Assembly (NCBI RefSeq): GCF_030056665.1
Contig: NZ_JASHIG010000011.1
Strand: one strand, 5' to 3'
Length of the DNA stretch: 64,000 nt
Source of the DNA: Flectobacillus roseus
GTDB lineage: Bacteria > Bacteroidota > Bacteroidia > Cytophagales > Spirosomataceae
The notes under the pieces were generated by a model. That model was not told the DNA's origin. It searched no databases and was given only the letters and a program-made list of their open reading frames with translations. The position numbers were made by a program, and so were the translations under genes. Positions 52,305 to 61,537 of this stretch are shown here, in pieces (positions within the stretch are counted from its first letter, which is position 1; each line of letters begins with the position of its first letter).

Positions 52305-53051
52305 ATGATAGAGATAAAAGACGTTTGTAAAGCCTTCAATGGCCGAGATATATTGTTAGGAATCAGTGGACAATTCAAGCCAGGTGATACCTCCTTGATT
52401 ATTGGTGGTAGTGGTACAGGAAAAAGTGTACTTCTCAAATGTATGATTGGGATTATCAAACCCGAATCGGGGCATATTTTGTACGATGGCCGTGATTTCC
52501 ATAATTCTTCAGAGGAAATACAAAAGGATATCCGTCGTGAAATGGGTGTACTATTTCAAGGTGGAGCGCTTTTTGACTCTAAAACTGTTTTAGAAAATGT
52601 CAAATTTCCTTTGGATATGCTAACCAATATGTCGGAAAAGGAAAAAGTTGAGCGTGCGGAATTTTGTCTTCAAAGGGTAGGTTTGGAAAATGCAGGACAG
52701 CGTACTCCTTCCGAAATTTCGGGTGGTATGAAAAAGCGTGTGGGTATTGCTCGGGCTATTGTAATGAACCCCAAATATCTTTTCTGTGACGAACCAAACT
52801 CTGGCCTAGACCCTTTAACTTCAGTCAAAATAGATGAGCTTATCAAAGAAATAACGGACGAGTTTGGGATTACTACAGTAGTTATTACCCATGATATGAG
52901 TTCGGTAATGGGAATTGGAGAAAGCATTATGTTTTTGTATAAAGGCAAAAAATTGTGGGAAGGCGATAACTCTAATATTCTTCAAAATACCGTTCCTGAA
53001 TTAAATGAATTCTTATTTTCAAGTAAACTTTTACAGGATTTGAGAAAATAG
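52305..53051 (+). CDS. ABC transporter ATP-binding protein, Mla (lipid transport) type
   Basis: The 248-aa ATPase has Walker A IIGGSGTGKSVLLKC, a Q-loop in MGVLFQGGALFDSKTV, the signature EISGGMKKRVGIARAIV, Walker B YLFCDEPNSGLDP and the H-loop VVITHDMSSV. FQGGALFDSKTVLENVKFPL and the Asn/Ser in DEPNSGLDP are characteristic of MlaF/Mkl-type ATPases, which move phospholipids between membranes. The usual MlaE permease and MlaD MCE gene are not adjacent, so its partners must lie elsewhere. The ATG at 52305 is preferred over the upstream TTG at 52272. Confidence 0.88.
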   Translation: MIEIKDVCKAFNGRDILLGISGQFKPGDTSLIIGGSGTGKSVLLKCMIGIIKPESGHILYDGRDFHNSSEEIQKDIRREMGVLFQGGALFDSKTVLENVKFPLDMLTNMSEKEKVERAEFCLQRVGLENAGQRTPSEISGGMKKRVGIARAIVMNPKYLFCDEPNSGLDPLTSVKIDELIKEITDEFGITTVVITHDMSSVMGIGESIMFLYKGKKLWEGDNSNILQNTVPELNEFLFSSKLLQDLRK

Positions 53052-53134
53052 TGTTAATGATTTGAAAATTTAGAGTATATTTAAAAATTTTATTTGGTAT
53101 TTGTTGAAGAAACAAAATTTCCTTTCGCCACACC

Positions 53135-53219
53135 TTACTTTTCTTGTCTTGACACAAGAAAAGTAACAAAAGAAAGTCAAGAAATCCTAAACTCGCCTGC
53201 GGCTCAAACAATAGGATTT
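53135..53219. repeat. palindromic repeat after the Mla-type ATPase gene
   Basis: TTACTTTTCTTGT and ACAAGAAAAGTAA form a 13-bp stem (53135-53166). AAATCCTA and TAGGATTT then form a second inverted pair (53183-53219) around CTCGCCTGCGGCTC. Similar ACAAGAAAAGTAACAAAAG sequences are, from memory, frequent in Bacteroidota intergenic DNA. Non-coding. Confidence 0.6.
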
Positions 53220-53304
53220 CAGAAAAACAAATACATACTTTTTCATTTTCAATGACTTATGCAATTTAAACATACTCTTGTTTCAAATAAACAGAATCAT
53301 TCTA

Positions 53305-53592
53305 AATTTAGTGAATTGAGATTGAGTGATATTCTAGCTGTAGAGACGCAATGCTTTGCGTCTTAAGCCGAGTCAGACATAACATAGTAGTATCAAAAAA
53401 GCGGTTGGAAATTGTTTTCCAACCGCTTTTTTGATGAACATTTAGAGAATAATCCCAATTCTAAAATTCGGAATGATTTGATATTACTACAATGCTCAAT
53501 GACACATCTTTCGACGCAAGGCATTGAGTCTCTACTACTGAAATGGATGTTGAGAACAATCACTCATTCACTCCATCAAAAATTCACTCAAT
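53305..53592. repeat. nested palindromic repeat, copy C (TGAGTGAATTGAG family)
   Basis: About 288 bp between convergent genes. Left end TTTAGTGAATTGAGATTGAG, right end the inverted CACTCCATCAAAAATTCACT (53571-53590). GTAGAGACGCAATGC near 53340 has an inverted partner, GACGCAAGGCATTGAGTCTC (53514-53533), so two nested palindromes surround the central hairpin AAGCGGTTGGAAA/TTTTCCAACCGCTT (53398-53431). Relative to copy A the hairpin has changed on both arms so that pairing is kept. It ends 11 nt before the MoxR stop codon. Confidence 0.8.
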
Positions 53593-53603
53593 AAATGCTA
53601 AGA

Positions 53604-54569
53604 CTACACTAATTTCTTGATAATATCTTCTACAGAAACGCCTTCAGCCTCAGCCTTGAAATTACGTACGATACGATGGCGTAAAATCGGTAATGCTACT
53701 GCTTGTACATCTTCGATGTCTGGTGAATATTTTCCATTAATTAACGCATTGCATTTTGCGGCCAAAATTAAGTTTTGAGAAGCACGCGGACCAGCACCCC
53801 ACTCCAAATATTGGTTAGTCACAGCATCGCTCAATTCTGATTTAGGACGCGTTTTGTGAACCAATTTTACGGCGTATTCTACTACATTATCAGCCACTGG
53901 AACTTTACGAACTAGCTCTTGAAAAGCTAGAATTTCTTCTCCTGAAACCTGCTTTTGTACTTTGTATTTGGTGGAAGTAGTTGTATTCTTTACAATTTCG
54001 ACCTCAGCACGATATGATGGATAATCCAAATTGACCATAAACATAAAACGGTCAAGCTGTGCCTCTGGCAACGGATAAGTACCTTCTTGTTCGATAGGGT
54101 TTTGAGTAGCCAATACAAAAAATGGACGACTCAATGGATATTTTTTGCCCGAGACCGTCACTGCATATTCTTGCATCGCTTCCAAAAGTGCTGATTGGGT
54201 TTTGGGAGGAGTACGGTTGATTTCATCCGCCAAAATGATGTTTGCAAAAATTGGACCTTTTACAAACTTAAAATTACGTTCGTTATCGAGGGTTTCAGAA
54301 CCTACAATATCTGACGGCATCAAGTCTGGGGTAAACTGGATACGATTAAAATCGAGGTCTAGAGCTTCAGCAATTGTTTGAATCAGCAACGTTTTTGCCA
54401 ATCCCGGAACCCCAACTAATAAACAGTGTCCTTGACAAAAAATAGCTGTAAGTAAGAGTCTAACAGTGTCTTCCTGACCAATAATAACTTTACCGATTTC
54501 TGAAGTAAGTTTTTGATAAGATTCTTTCAAAGCGTTTACCGCTTCCACATCCGACTTGTATTGCGCCAT
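53604..54569 (-). CDS. MoxR-family AAA+ ATPase
   Basis: The 321-aa cytosolic ATPase has Walker A LLVGVPGLAKTLLIQTIAEA, Walker B IILADEINRTPPKTQSALLE, sensor 1 FFVLATQNPIEQEGTYPLPE and the arginine-finger/lid region EAQLDRFMF. RHRIVRNFKAEAEGVSVEDI closes it. MoxR ATPases act as chaperones, usually with DUF58 and von Willebrand A-domain proteins encoded alongside. Here no such partner follows; downstream is a repeat and a convergent gene. It is the last of a minus-strand run of envelope-related genes. Confidence 0.93.
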   Translation of the reverse strand: MAQYKSDVEAVNALKESYQKLTSEIGKVIIGQEDTVRLLLTAIFCQGHCLLVGVPGLAKTLLIQTIAEALDLDFNRIQFTPDLMPSDIVGSETLDNERNFKFVKGPIFANIILADEINRTPPKTQSALLEAMQEYAVTVSGKKYPLSRPFFVLATQNPIEQEGTYPLPEAQLDRFMFMVNLDYPSYRAEVEIVKNTTTSTKYKVQKQVSGEEILAFQELVRKVPVADNVVEYAVKLVHKTRPKSELSDAVTNQYLEWGAGPRASQNLILAAKCNALINGKYSPDIEDVQAVALPILRHRIVRNFKAEAEGVSVEDIIKKLV

Positions 54570-54855
54570 GCTTGTGATATTAACTATGTTTAGATTTTTG
54601 AACTCTTTTACTCCATGATATTATCCTAAAAATAGGTATTTTCTGAATACAGAGGTAATTCTTAGACGTATTGCTTCAAATAAATCATTGGTGTTACAAG
54701 AGTATGATTGAATAGCGTGTACCGTAAAGTTAATCAAATAACCTGCCAATTTGTAGTGATTTGGTGGGGTTTATTCAAAACTTTCGACCAAACAGTCTGC
54801 TAACGTCTTTAATGTCAAAGTTATTGAGTCATTCATTAAGTTTTTGGAAAACAAA

Positions 54856-54880
54856 AACGGTCAGCATAAAGCTGACCGTT
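54856..54880 (-). terminator. intrinsic terminator after the SurA-like gene
   Basis: AACGGTCAGC and GCTGACCGTT form a perfect 10-bp stem with an ATAAA/TTTAT loop; the minus strand runs on into TTTTGTTTTCC. It lies 50 nt past the stop codon. Confidence 0.9.
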
Positions 54881-54929
54881 CTCAATATTGCTAGGCAGTG
54901 TTAAATTTTCAACTCTTTCAACACTACAT

Positions 54930-56276
54930 TTATTGCCCTGTGCCTTTCATGACGTTACAATCCTTGTATTCGTCCGAAATATAGATAAATACTTCACCTT
55001 TAGCTTTAGCAAACCATTCTTCAATAGCATTGTTACGTTTTCTGTTCAAAGTAATCGTTGCTAATTTCTGGAAGTCATCTTCCAAGTTTGCAAAGTGAGG
55101 TGGGTGTTTTGCTTTGTAGTACAATACTCTAACAGCAGTACGGCCATCCTCTGTACGGTATTGAATCGGCTTCGTAAGTGTTCCTACTGTCATTGAATCC
55201 AAAGTGAAATACAAACCAGATTCCATACTACCATCTAATGGCATTTTGATAGAACGTGTACTTGGGTCAATCAACATACCACCAGCATCTTGAGTACCTT
55301 TATCTTCAGAGTGAAGCTGAGCGGCTTTTTCAAACTTTAATGAATCACGTTGTACCAATACTCTAATACTATCCAAATAATTGGTTGGCTCTGTTAAGTC
55401 CATTTTCTGGTAATCAGGACGCAACAAAATATGACGTGCATGGTATTCTTGACCACGAATCTCCAATAATTGAATTAAGTGATAACCAAACTCTGATTCA
55501 ACAACGTCCGACAATTGATTAGGTTTCAACTTTAGGGCAGCAGACTCAAAAGGCGCTACCATTTGACCACGTTTAGCAAAACCTAAATCTCCTCCACGTT
55601 TTCCTGAACCTAAATCTTCAGAATATAATTTAGCCAGTTCTGCAAAGTCTTCGCCATTTTCTACTCTACGTTTATAGTCTAGCAATTTCTTGATAAGCTC
55701 ATCTTTTTGATTTTTGGTCACTTTAGCTAAGCGAACAATATGCCCTACTTCTACTTCTGAAGGCAAATACGGCAAAGAGTCTCTTGGGATAGATTCAAAA
55801 AACTTGCGTACTTCTTTTGGAGTAACTTTTACATCGCCCGTAATTTTTTCCTGCATTTTACGAGTAGTAAGCTGTTCTTTAATGGCAGAACGAAGCTCGT
55901 CTTTCAAAGATGCAATTGTTTTGCCATAAGCTTCAACAATGTTCTTTTGTGAGCCAAATTGTTGCTCCATTTGATCCATACGAGAGCTTAACTCCATTTC
56001 CACTTTCTTATCATCGATCAGGACGGAGTCAATTTCGGCTTTTGCTAACATCACTTTACCAATAATCAAACTCTCAAGCAATTGGCAACGCGTAGGCGTA
56101 TTTCCCTGTCCGCTTTGCAAATATTGCTGATACTGTGCTTCAAGTTCAGACTTAAGAATATAGTGATTGTCAACTTTTGCAATGATTTTATCAATTACCA
56201 AAGATTGAGCTTGCATCGAAAAGCTCATCACCAGTAACAGACCCATCAATGAGAGTAAATAAAAGGGTTTCTTCAT
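54930..56276 (-). CDS. SurA-like periplasmic peptidyl-prolyl isomerase/chaperone
   Basis: The 448-aa protein has a signal peptide (MKKPFYLLSLMGLLLVMSFS, cleavage near MQAQ), an N-terminal chaperone domain (VIDKIIAKVDNHYILKSELE, typical SurA start) and two parvulin domains. The first (about 175-275) has EVEVGHIVRLAKV, GGDLGFAKRGQMVAPFE and SEFGYHLIQLLEIR. The second (about 278-390) has YHARHILLRP but is less complete. SurA-type proteins escort outer membrane proteins across the periplasm. The start at 56276 gives the signal peptide; the ORF extends 19 codons further without a leader character. It lies between another parvulin protein and MoxR. Confidence 0.92.
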   Translation of the reverse strand: MKKPFYLLSLMGLLLVMSFSMQAQSLVIDKIIAKVDNHYILKSELEAQYQQYLQSGQGNTPTRCQLLESLIIGKVMLAKAEIDSVLIDDKKVEMELSSRMDQMEQQFGSQKNIVEAYGKTIASLKDELRSAIKEQLTTRKMQEKITGDVKVTPKEVRKFFESIPRDSLPYLPSEVEVGHIVRLAKVTKNQKDELIKKLLDYKRRVENGEDFAELAKLYSEDLGSGKRGGDLGFAKRGQMVAPFESAALKLKPNQLSDVVESEFGYHLIQLLEIRGQEYHARHILLRPDYQKMDLTEPTNYLDSIRVLVQRDSLKFEKAAQLHSEDKGTQDAGGMLIDPSTRSIKMPLDGSMESGLYFTLDSMTVGTLTKPIQYRTEDGRTAVRVLYYKAKHPPHFANLEDDFQKLATITLNRKRNNAIEEWFAKAKGEVFIYISDEYKDCNVMKGTGQ

Positions 56277-56398
56277 TGTTATATGATTTCTTATGTAATG
56301 CTTATTGTAATTAGGTTTAATCGCATGGCACAAACCTCATTCGCTTTCAAAAACCATCATTCATTCTAAAAAGAGAAGAATTCTAGGTTCTCAATTAA

Positions 56399-56406
56399 CA
56401 AATTTA
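56399..56406 (-). promoter_or_regulatory. candidate -7 box of the SurA-like gene
   Basis: The minus strand reads TAAATTTG, fitting TAnnTTTG, about 122 nt upstream of the ATG at 56276. No -33 box was found 19-20 nt upstream. Confidence 0.4.
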
Positions 56407-56491
56407 AGCGTTTTTATCCTCTAAACCTGTGGATAGCGCCGTTAAAAAATGTTAATTGGCCTTTTTGGCAACATTTATTGAATAGAAAATC

Positions 56492-56542
56492 AAAAAAATA
56501 GTGAAACTGCCACAGAAATTCCTTTGGCAATTTCACTATTTT
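56492..56542 (-). terminator. intrinsic terminator of the parvulin-OmpA gene
   Basis: On the minus strand AAAATAGTGAAATTGCCA and TGGCAGTTTCACTATTTT form the stem, followed by more T residues, about 13 nt after the stop codon at 56555. Confidence 0.9.
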
Positions 56543-56554
56543 GAGACTTGTATT

Positions 56555-58825
56555 CTACTCAATGATACGACGGACTTCGTTTTCGTTGATTGAAACAGGG
56601 TAACGTTCTTTCAATTTCGAAATCCAGTTATCGTATAACTGCTTTTGATAATCTTTGATAATTTGCCCACGCGCTTCTTGGAAAGTCTTGGCTCTAGGCA
56701 ATTCCACTTTATTGATATCTATCCAAACTTGACGACCTTTTGACTCAAATGTCTGTTCGCCCACGGCCCAATTTGCTACATCTACAAATTCGTTTTCACC
56801 ACGTTTAAAATAGCGTTCTTCTGCGGTAAGACTATTAGGCTTGAGGGTATTAAATCTTTTTACCACATCATCCATCGACGTTGAGAAGAACTTGATAGAC
56901 ACACGCATATTCTTACTATGATCGTTTTTTGAAGCTGGTTTAAATTTACCATCATCTTTCTCAATAACTCTAGTAGCCGAAATACCTTTATTGATTAAAC
57001 TATTCACGATATTTCTAGCACGTTCTGCTGAAATATTTTCGGGCTCATCTGCATCAGAATTTCCTGTAATTTCTACCGTGTAATCACGATTCTTAATCAT
57101 GATAACTGCCAATTCGTAGAGCATTTTCTGAGCATCAGGCGTAAAGTCAGCTTTATCTTTTTCAAAATAAATCTCAGGGAAACGACGGTTCATAGGATAA
57201 GGTCCCTTCTGCAATACCTGCTTTGCCTGTTCCAATGTTTCTTTTCTATCTGTAGTAATCAATTTCGCCAAAACACGGTTGGTATATTGATAGCGATCTG
57301 GATTTTGTTGAAAAAATCTTACTTGACCCAATGAGTCTAAAGAAGGGGCTAAAACATACTTTTCATACATCTCTTTTTGTAAAATTCCCTCTCTATATTC
57401 CTGTACTATTGAACGAAACTCTGGATATCTAACTTCAAGATTTGCTTCTTCAAAAGAGATATTAGCCTGTTCTACAAATTGCTTATACCAAGTATCTACA
57501 GATTTGTCCTCAACGACGCCCACTTTCAACATTTGGCGTTGTTGTTTTAACACAAAATCATAAAAATCCTTCGTCTTATAAGGTTTTGAATTAATTGAGA
57601 AGAGGGTCTTTCCTAAATAATCTTCTTGTCCTGTACGGTCTTTATAAAACTTATCAAAAGCGTCTTGTTTGACCGAAATATATTCTAGAAAATTATTATC
57701 TCTCACAAGTTTTTTCACCAAAGTACCTCTTGCCAGCGCACCTCTCGAAGCATCTGCATTGATTTTTTGGCGAATGTAAGGAGCGATTTCTTCAAATTTC
57801 AACAAACTTTTTTTCTCTACTAATCTAAAGATATGCCATCCCAAAGAAGTCTGAATGGGAGTTGTATAGTCGCCTTTTTCTTTAAGGGAAAATACTAAAT
57901 CTGTAATTTTTTCATCAATCAAAGTACCTGCTTCGTACCATCTTCCGAGTACTCCTCCTCTCGACTTGGTACTAGCATCGTCAGAGAATGTACGACATAC
58001 ACCTTCAAATGGCTCATTTTTTTTGAGATAAGCATAGGCGTCATCAATACGCTTTTTGGCAGCAGCTTTTTCAGCCTCCGACATGCTCGCTGACACCGAA
58101 ACCAAAATATGCGCCAAACGTACCTTTCCTCTAAACGAACGACGATCTAAAACCTTGATAATATGATATCCCTTTTCGGTACGAAAAGGCATAGAGACCT
58201 CACCTTTGGGCGTGTTATAGGCAGCAGATTCAAAAATATAATTGTTGTCTAACACCGCCAAATAACCCAAATCGCCTCCACGAGGAGCAGATTTAAGGTC
58301 TTTGGAATAGTCTTTAGCAATTTGTTCAAAAGCTTCCCCTCTCAAAATTCGAACACGAAGATTTTTGATTTCATCATACGCTGCTAATGTATCTGCAGGA
58401 GTGGCATGTGAGCTTATCGGAATAAAGATTTGAGCCACTCTCACCTCCTCTTTCATACGTTCATAAGCTTCTTGAATCAACTTTTCAAGCATCGCTTTAT
58501 CGGTGAGATAAGGGATAGCTAGCTCTTTGCGATAGGTATCCAGCTCGTCAACAAATGCTCTGGAAGTATCCAAACCCGCTTTTTCAGCCGCAAATACACT
58601 AAGTTTATAATTAATAAAATCTTGTAAAAATGCTCTAGAGTTTTCTTTTTTGACGCTGTCACTCTGGACAAGCTTTTTGTAAGTAAGTTCAAAATCTCTT
58701 GAACTGATGATTTTTGATCCTATAGTAATAGCAGGCACTTCGCTTTGCGCCAGAGCCGTTTGCTCATGAGTCGCCAATCCAAAAGAGGCAGCTATGACCG
58801 TGTATATTTTAAATAACTTGTTCAT
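56555..58825 (-). CDS. double-parvulin periplasmic chaperone with an inserted OmpA-like domain
   Basis: The 756-aa protein starts with a signal peptide (MNKLFKIYTVIAASFGLATH, cleavage near LAQS) and a SurA/PpiD-like N-terminal region. Two parvulin domains follow. The first (about 125-230) has VRVAQIFIPIS, PRGGDLGYLAV and TEKGYHIIKVLDRR; the second (about 233-340) has VRLAHILVSVSAS, SRGGVLGRWYEAG and TSLGWHIFRLVEKK. At about 550-650 there is an OmpA-type segment: IYFEKDKADFTPDAQKMLYE, VEITGNSDADEPENISAERA, ARNIVNSLINKGIS and MRVSIKF. SurA-like sequence resumes after it (WAVGEQTFESKGRQVWIDIN). It probably folds outer membrane proteins; the OmpA piece might tether it to peptidoglycan. That combination is unusual. 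Confidence 0.88.
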   Translation of the reverse strand: MNKLFKIYTVIAASFGLATHEQTALAQSEVPAITIGSKIISSRDFELTYKKLVQSDSVKKENSRAFLQDFINYKLSVFAAEKAGLDTSRAFVDELDTYRKELAIPYLTDKAMLEKLIQEAYERMKEEVRVAQIFIPISSHATPADTLAAYDEIKNLRVRILRGEAFEQIAKDYSKDLKSAPRGGDLGYLAVLDNNYIFESAAYNTPKGEVSMPFRTEKGYHIIKVLDRRSFRGKVRLAHILVSVSASMSEAEKAAAKKRIDDAYAYLKKNEPFEGVCRTFSDDASTKSRGGVLGRWYEAGTLIDEKITDLVFSLKEKGDYTTPIQTSLGWHIFRLVEKKSLLKFEEIAPYIRQKINADASRGALARGTLVKKLVRDNNFLEYISVKQDAFDKFYKDRTGQEDYLGKTLFSINSKPYKTKDFYDFVLKQQRQMLKVGVVEDKSVDTWYKQFVEQANISFEEANLEVRYPEFRSIVQEYREGILQKEMYEKYVLAPSLDSLGQVRFFQQNPDRYQYTNRVLAKLITTDRKETLEQAKQVLQKGPYPMNRRFPEIYFEKDKADFTPDAQKMLYELAVIMIKNRDYTVEITGNSDADEPENISAERARNIVNSLINKGISATRVIEKDDGKFKPASKNDHSKNMRVSIKFFSTSMDDVVKRFNTLKPNSLTAEERYFKRGENEFVDVANWAVGEQTFESKGRQVWIDINKVELPRAKTFQEARGQIIKDYQKQLYDNWISKLKERYPVSINENEVRRIIE

Positions 58826-58964
58826 TCTTTCATTCATACTAAATCAGAAAAACTTTCCTGACTTGTTCATTTTAACTGGCAAGCACAGTGGAATATTGTA
58901 CAAAAAAAACAAAAATAACAATAAAATTGAGATTAAGTCACGGCTGTGACTTATCATACTCCAC

Positions 58965-59717
58965 TTAGTTGGAAGATGATTTCTGAATGCTAGTCTTGAT
59001 TAGTTTGAGTTGTAGGTCATACGTTAGCTCATACTGGAAGGAGTTTTTGAGGTGTTCTCCTTTAAATACCAACGGTACTGTATAAAGTGTCTTACCTGAT
59101 TTGAGCTCCTGAGCTGACAATTGAAAAGTATTTTGCCCTAAAAGGTCGTCTTTATCAAAACGTTCGGCGGCTTTGAGCCCTAAACCTGCGGCTTGCAAAC
59201 TACCAAACACGATGGCTAATGGTGTTTGATACTCTGCAATACTTACCATAACGGCAGGAATTTTGGCAATACCTCCAAATTCATTGATTTTTTTGACTAA
59301 CTCTTGCGCTTTTGTATAATCGTCAATTTCATTTAACACTACAGAAACCAATAATCGCCCGTTTTCTGGAACGACCAACTCGATTGGCTTGAAACGCTCT
59401 GAAGTGAGAATTTGCCCTGCTTTGACAGACTCTACCCCAAACGACCCAGTAACCACCTGAGCGATTTTTCCTTGGTCGTCAACAGCTGTTAGGGTATAAT
59501 TTAATACTATTTCATCGGCAAAGGATAAATCTTCTTCCAAATCTACAGCTTTCAGCTGCTTTACTTGCATACGAGTTTGGTAGTCGGTTTTCACAATCGT
59601 TTCGACAACTGGCGTGGTTTGTTGCGAAGTAGATTGAGTTACAGGTTTGGCGGTTTTGCACGCACCCAACGCCCATACAAGTCCAAATGAAGCGAAATAC
59701 ACTAATTGTTTTTTCAT
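58965..59717 (-). CDS. lipoprotein of unknown function
   Basis: The 250-aa protein has a lipoprotein signal peptide ending in the lipobox WALGAC, with the modified cysteine followed by KTAKPVTQ. The mature part has two beta-rich stretches, one with IVLNYTLTAVDDQGKIAQVV and one with QYELTYDLQLKLIKTS, separated by a helical section. I do not recognise a family. It is the most upstream gene of a minus-strand run that continues with the two parvulin chaperones and MoxR, so a role in envelope assembly is possible. Confidence 0.78.
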   Translation of the reverse strand: MKKQLVYFASFGLVWALGACKTAKPVTQSTSQQTTPVVETIVKTDYQTRMQVKQLKAVDLEEDLSFADEIVLNYTLTAVDDQGKIAQVVTGSFGVESVKAGQILTSERFKPIELVVPENGRLLVSVVLNEIDDYTKAQELVKKINEFGGIAKIPAVMVSIAEYQTPLAIVFGSLQAAGLGLKAAERFDKDDLLGQNTFQLSAQELKSGKTLYTVPLVFKGEHLKNSFQYELTYDLQLKLIKTSIQKSSSN

Positions 59718-59929
59718 GGTGTGCAAAAAAATTATAGGTATCTCTATTTTTACGAAAGTAAGTACGCAAAATCAAATTTATTTTTTAGCTCTTGGCTTTC
59801 AGCTATAGGCATTCGGCAAAAACATATCAATCGTTACTAAAAACAATTTAACACTCCTTGCCTTGTGCCTAAAACACAAAACTTAAATATAATTCTGCAC
59901 GAATCCTAAAATAGAGATACCATATGAAA

Positions 59930-60967
59930 TTACACGGCAGGTTCTTGCTGTGTGAGACAGTGAAAACTTCCTTGTCCCCAAATAATTTTATTAGATGGTA
60001 ATCCAATTACTGGACGGTCAGTAAATACCTGAGAAAGAATATCTAAAGCCACGTCATCATTTTTACAATCGAAAGTAGGTACCAATACTCCTGCATTGCA
60101 AATTAAGAAATTAGCATAAGAAGCAGGCGTTCTGAAGTCATCAACTACCACTGGCGATGGCATTGGAATTTCTACAATATTCAACTGTTTGCCATTCAAC
60201 AAACGCATTTGCTTGAGTAACTGTAGGTTTTCTTCCAAAATCTCGTGATTATCGTCGGCCTTATTAGGTTCTACCATTGTGATAACGGTGTCTTCATTAA
60301 CAAAACGAACTGTATCATCAATATGTCCGTCAGTATCATCCCCAACGATTCCGTCATTTACCCAAAGTACTTGTTCGGCACCATAGTAATCATACAAATA
60401 CTGTTCGATTTGCCCTTGAGTTAAATGTGGGTTACGGTTTTCGTTCAACAAACATTCGCGACTGGTAAGAATCGTCCCAGCGCCATTAAATTCTACCGAA
60501 CCGCCTTCCATAATAATACCTGGCGTTACATAATTCAAACCTCTATGTTTGGCAATAGCTGTAGGCAAATTATTGTCGTCGTCGAATGGAGGATACTTTC
60601 CACCCCAAGCATTATAGCCCCAATTGACAATCATTCGCTCCTTGGTTTCAGGATTAATCAAGAAAGCAGGACCGTGGTCACGACACCAAGCGTCGTTAGT
60701 AGGGTTTACTAAAACTTCGATTTGGTTAAGGTCAATTTCATATTTTGGTAACTCGCCTAAAATGAAATTTTTCAAGGTCTCATCATTAACATTCAAGCCT
60801 ACTTTCTCACCTTTAGAGATAGCTTTGATAAGACCAAAATACTGTGAATACATAAGGTGGCGTTTGTTGCCTTGCCAAGATGCTTCATTATGTGGGAACG
60901 TCAGCCAAGTAGCTACGTGTGGATGCCATTCAGGCGGGAAAAAAAATCCTTGTTGCTTCGGAGTCAT
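59930..60967 (-). CDS. aguA: agmatine deiminase family protein
   Basis: The 345-aa enzyme of the peptidyl-arginine-deiminase fold hydrolyses agmatine to N-carbamoylputrescine in arginine-derived polyamine synthesis. Features: FFFPPEWHPHVATWLTFPHN at the start, WCRDHGPAFL, IMEGGSVEFNGAGTILTSRE, the catalytic DDTDGHIDDTVRFV, and the C-terminal nucleophile cysteine in GQGSFHCLTQQEP. Length is normal. No N-carbamoylputrescine amidase (aguB) gene adjoins it. The gene is monocistronic. Confidence 0.93.
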   Translation of the reverse strand: MTPKQQGFFFPPEWHPHVATWLTFPHNEASWQGNKRHLMYSQYFGLIKAISKGEKVGLNVNDETLKNFILGELPKYEIDLNQIEVLVNPTNDAWCRDHGPAFLINPETKERMIVNWGYNAWGGKYPPFDDDNNLPTAIAKHRGLNYVTPGIIMEGGSVEFNGAGTILTSRECLLNENRNPHLTQGQIEQYLYDYYGAEQVLWVNDGIVGDDTDGHIDDTVRFVNEDTVITMVEPNKADDNHEILEENLQLLKQMRLLNGKQLNIVEIPMPSPVVVDDFRTPASYANFLICNAGVLVPTFDCKNDDVALDILSQVFTDRPVIGLPSNKIIWGQGSFHCLTQQEPAV

Positions 60968-61129
60968 GTCTACTTCATTTTAAACCGCAAAGTTACAAAA
61001 ACCTTGCCTTGTAACCTGAGTTTTCTGTGCGCCATATCTTGAGGCCGTAAACTTAAATAATCAAACAGCTAATTAACAGACACTTACAGGTAAATTTTTA
61101 ATAAGATGTTAATTTTGTAAACATTCCGA

Positions 61130-61537
61130 TCAATACACTACTTTGCCTCGTTGAGTCTTTCTTTCAGCATTTTTCTTTTTGTCCTTCAAGCGCTCTGCTA
61201 TCATAGCGGCAGTAGGCTTTGTGGGTTTTCTTTTAGGAGCAACGGTCAAAGCCTTTACCAATAGTGCTTTGAATTTCTTGACGACAAGTGTTCTGTTTTT
61301 AAGTTGACTCCTATCTTCCTGAGATACCACAATGAGCTCTCCCTCTGAGTTAATTTGATTTTTTAACTTTTGTAGAATCAAGGCTTTCTGAGATTCATCG
61401 AGTAATTGGGAATTTACTACATTAAAACGTAGTTCTACTTTTGAAGAAACTTTGTTTACATTTTGTCCACCAGCACCGCTACTGCGCGAGGCTTGGAATT
61501 GTAGTTCGGGTAAAAAATCTATTTCTAAAATATTCAT
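61130..61537 (-). CDS. arfB: ribosome rescue factor / peptidyl-tRNA hydrolase
   Basis: The 135-aa protein has the release-factor GGQ motif in SSGAGGQNVNKVSSKVELRF and a basic C-terminal tail (PKRKPTKPTAAMIAERLKDK and beyond), the layout of ArfB/YaeJ. The tail enters the empty mRNA channel of stalled ribosomes while GGQ triggers peptide release. Length and order of elements are normal. The gene is divergent from dinB. Confidence 0.95.
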   Translation of the reverse strand: MNILEIDFLPELQFQASRSSGAGGQNVNKVSSKVELRFNVVNSQLLDESQKALILQKLKNQINSEGELIVVSQEDRSQLKNRTLVVKKFKALLVKALTVAPKRKPTKPTAAMIAERLKDKKKNAERKTQRGKVVY

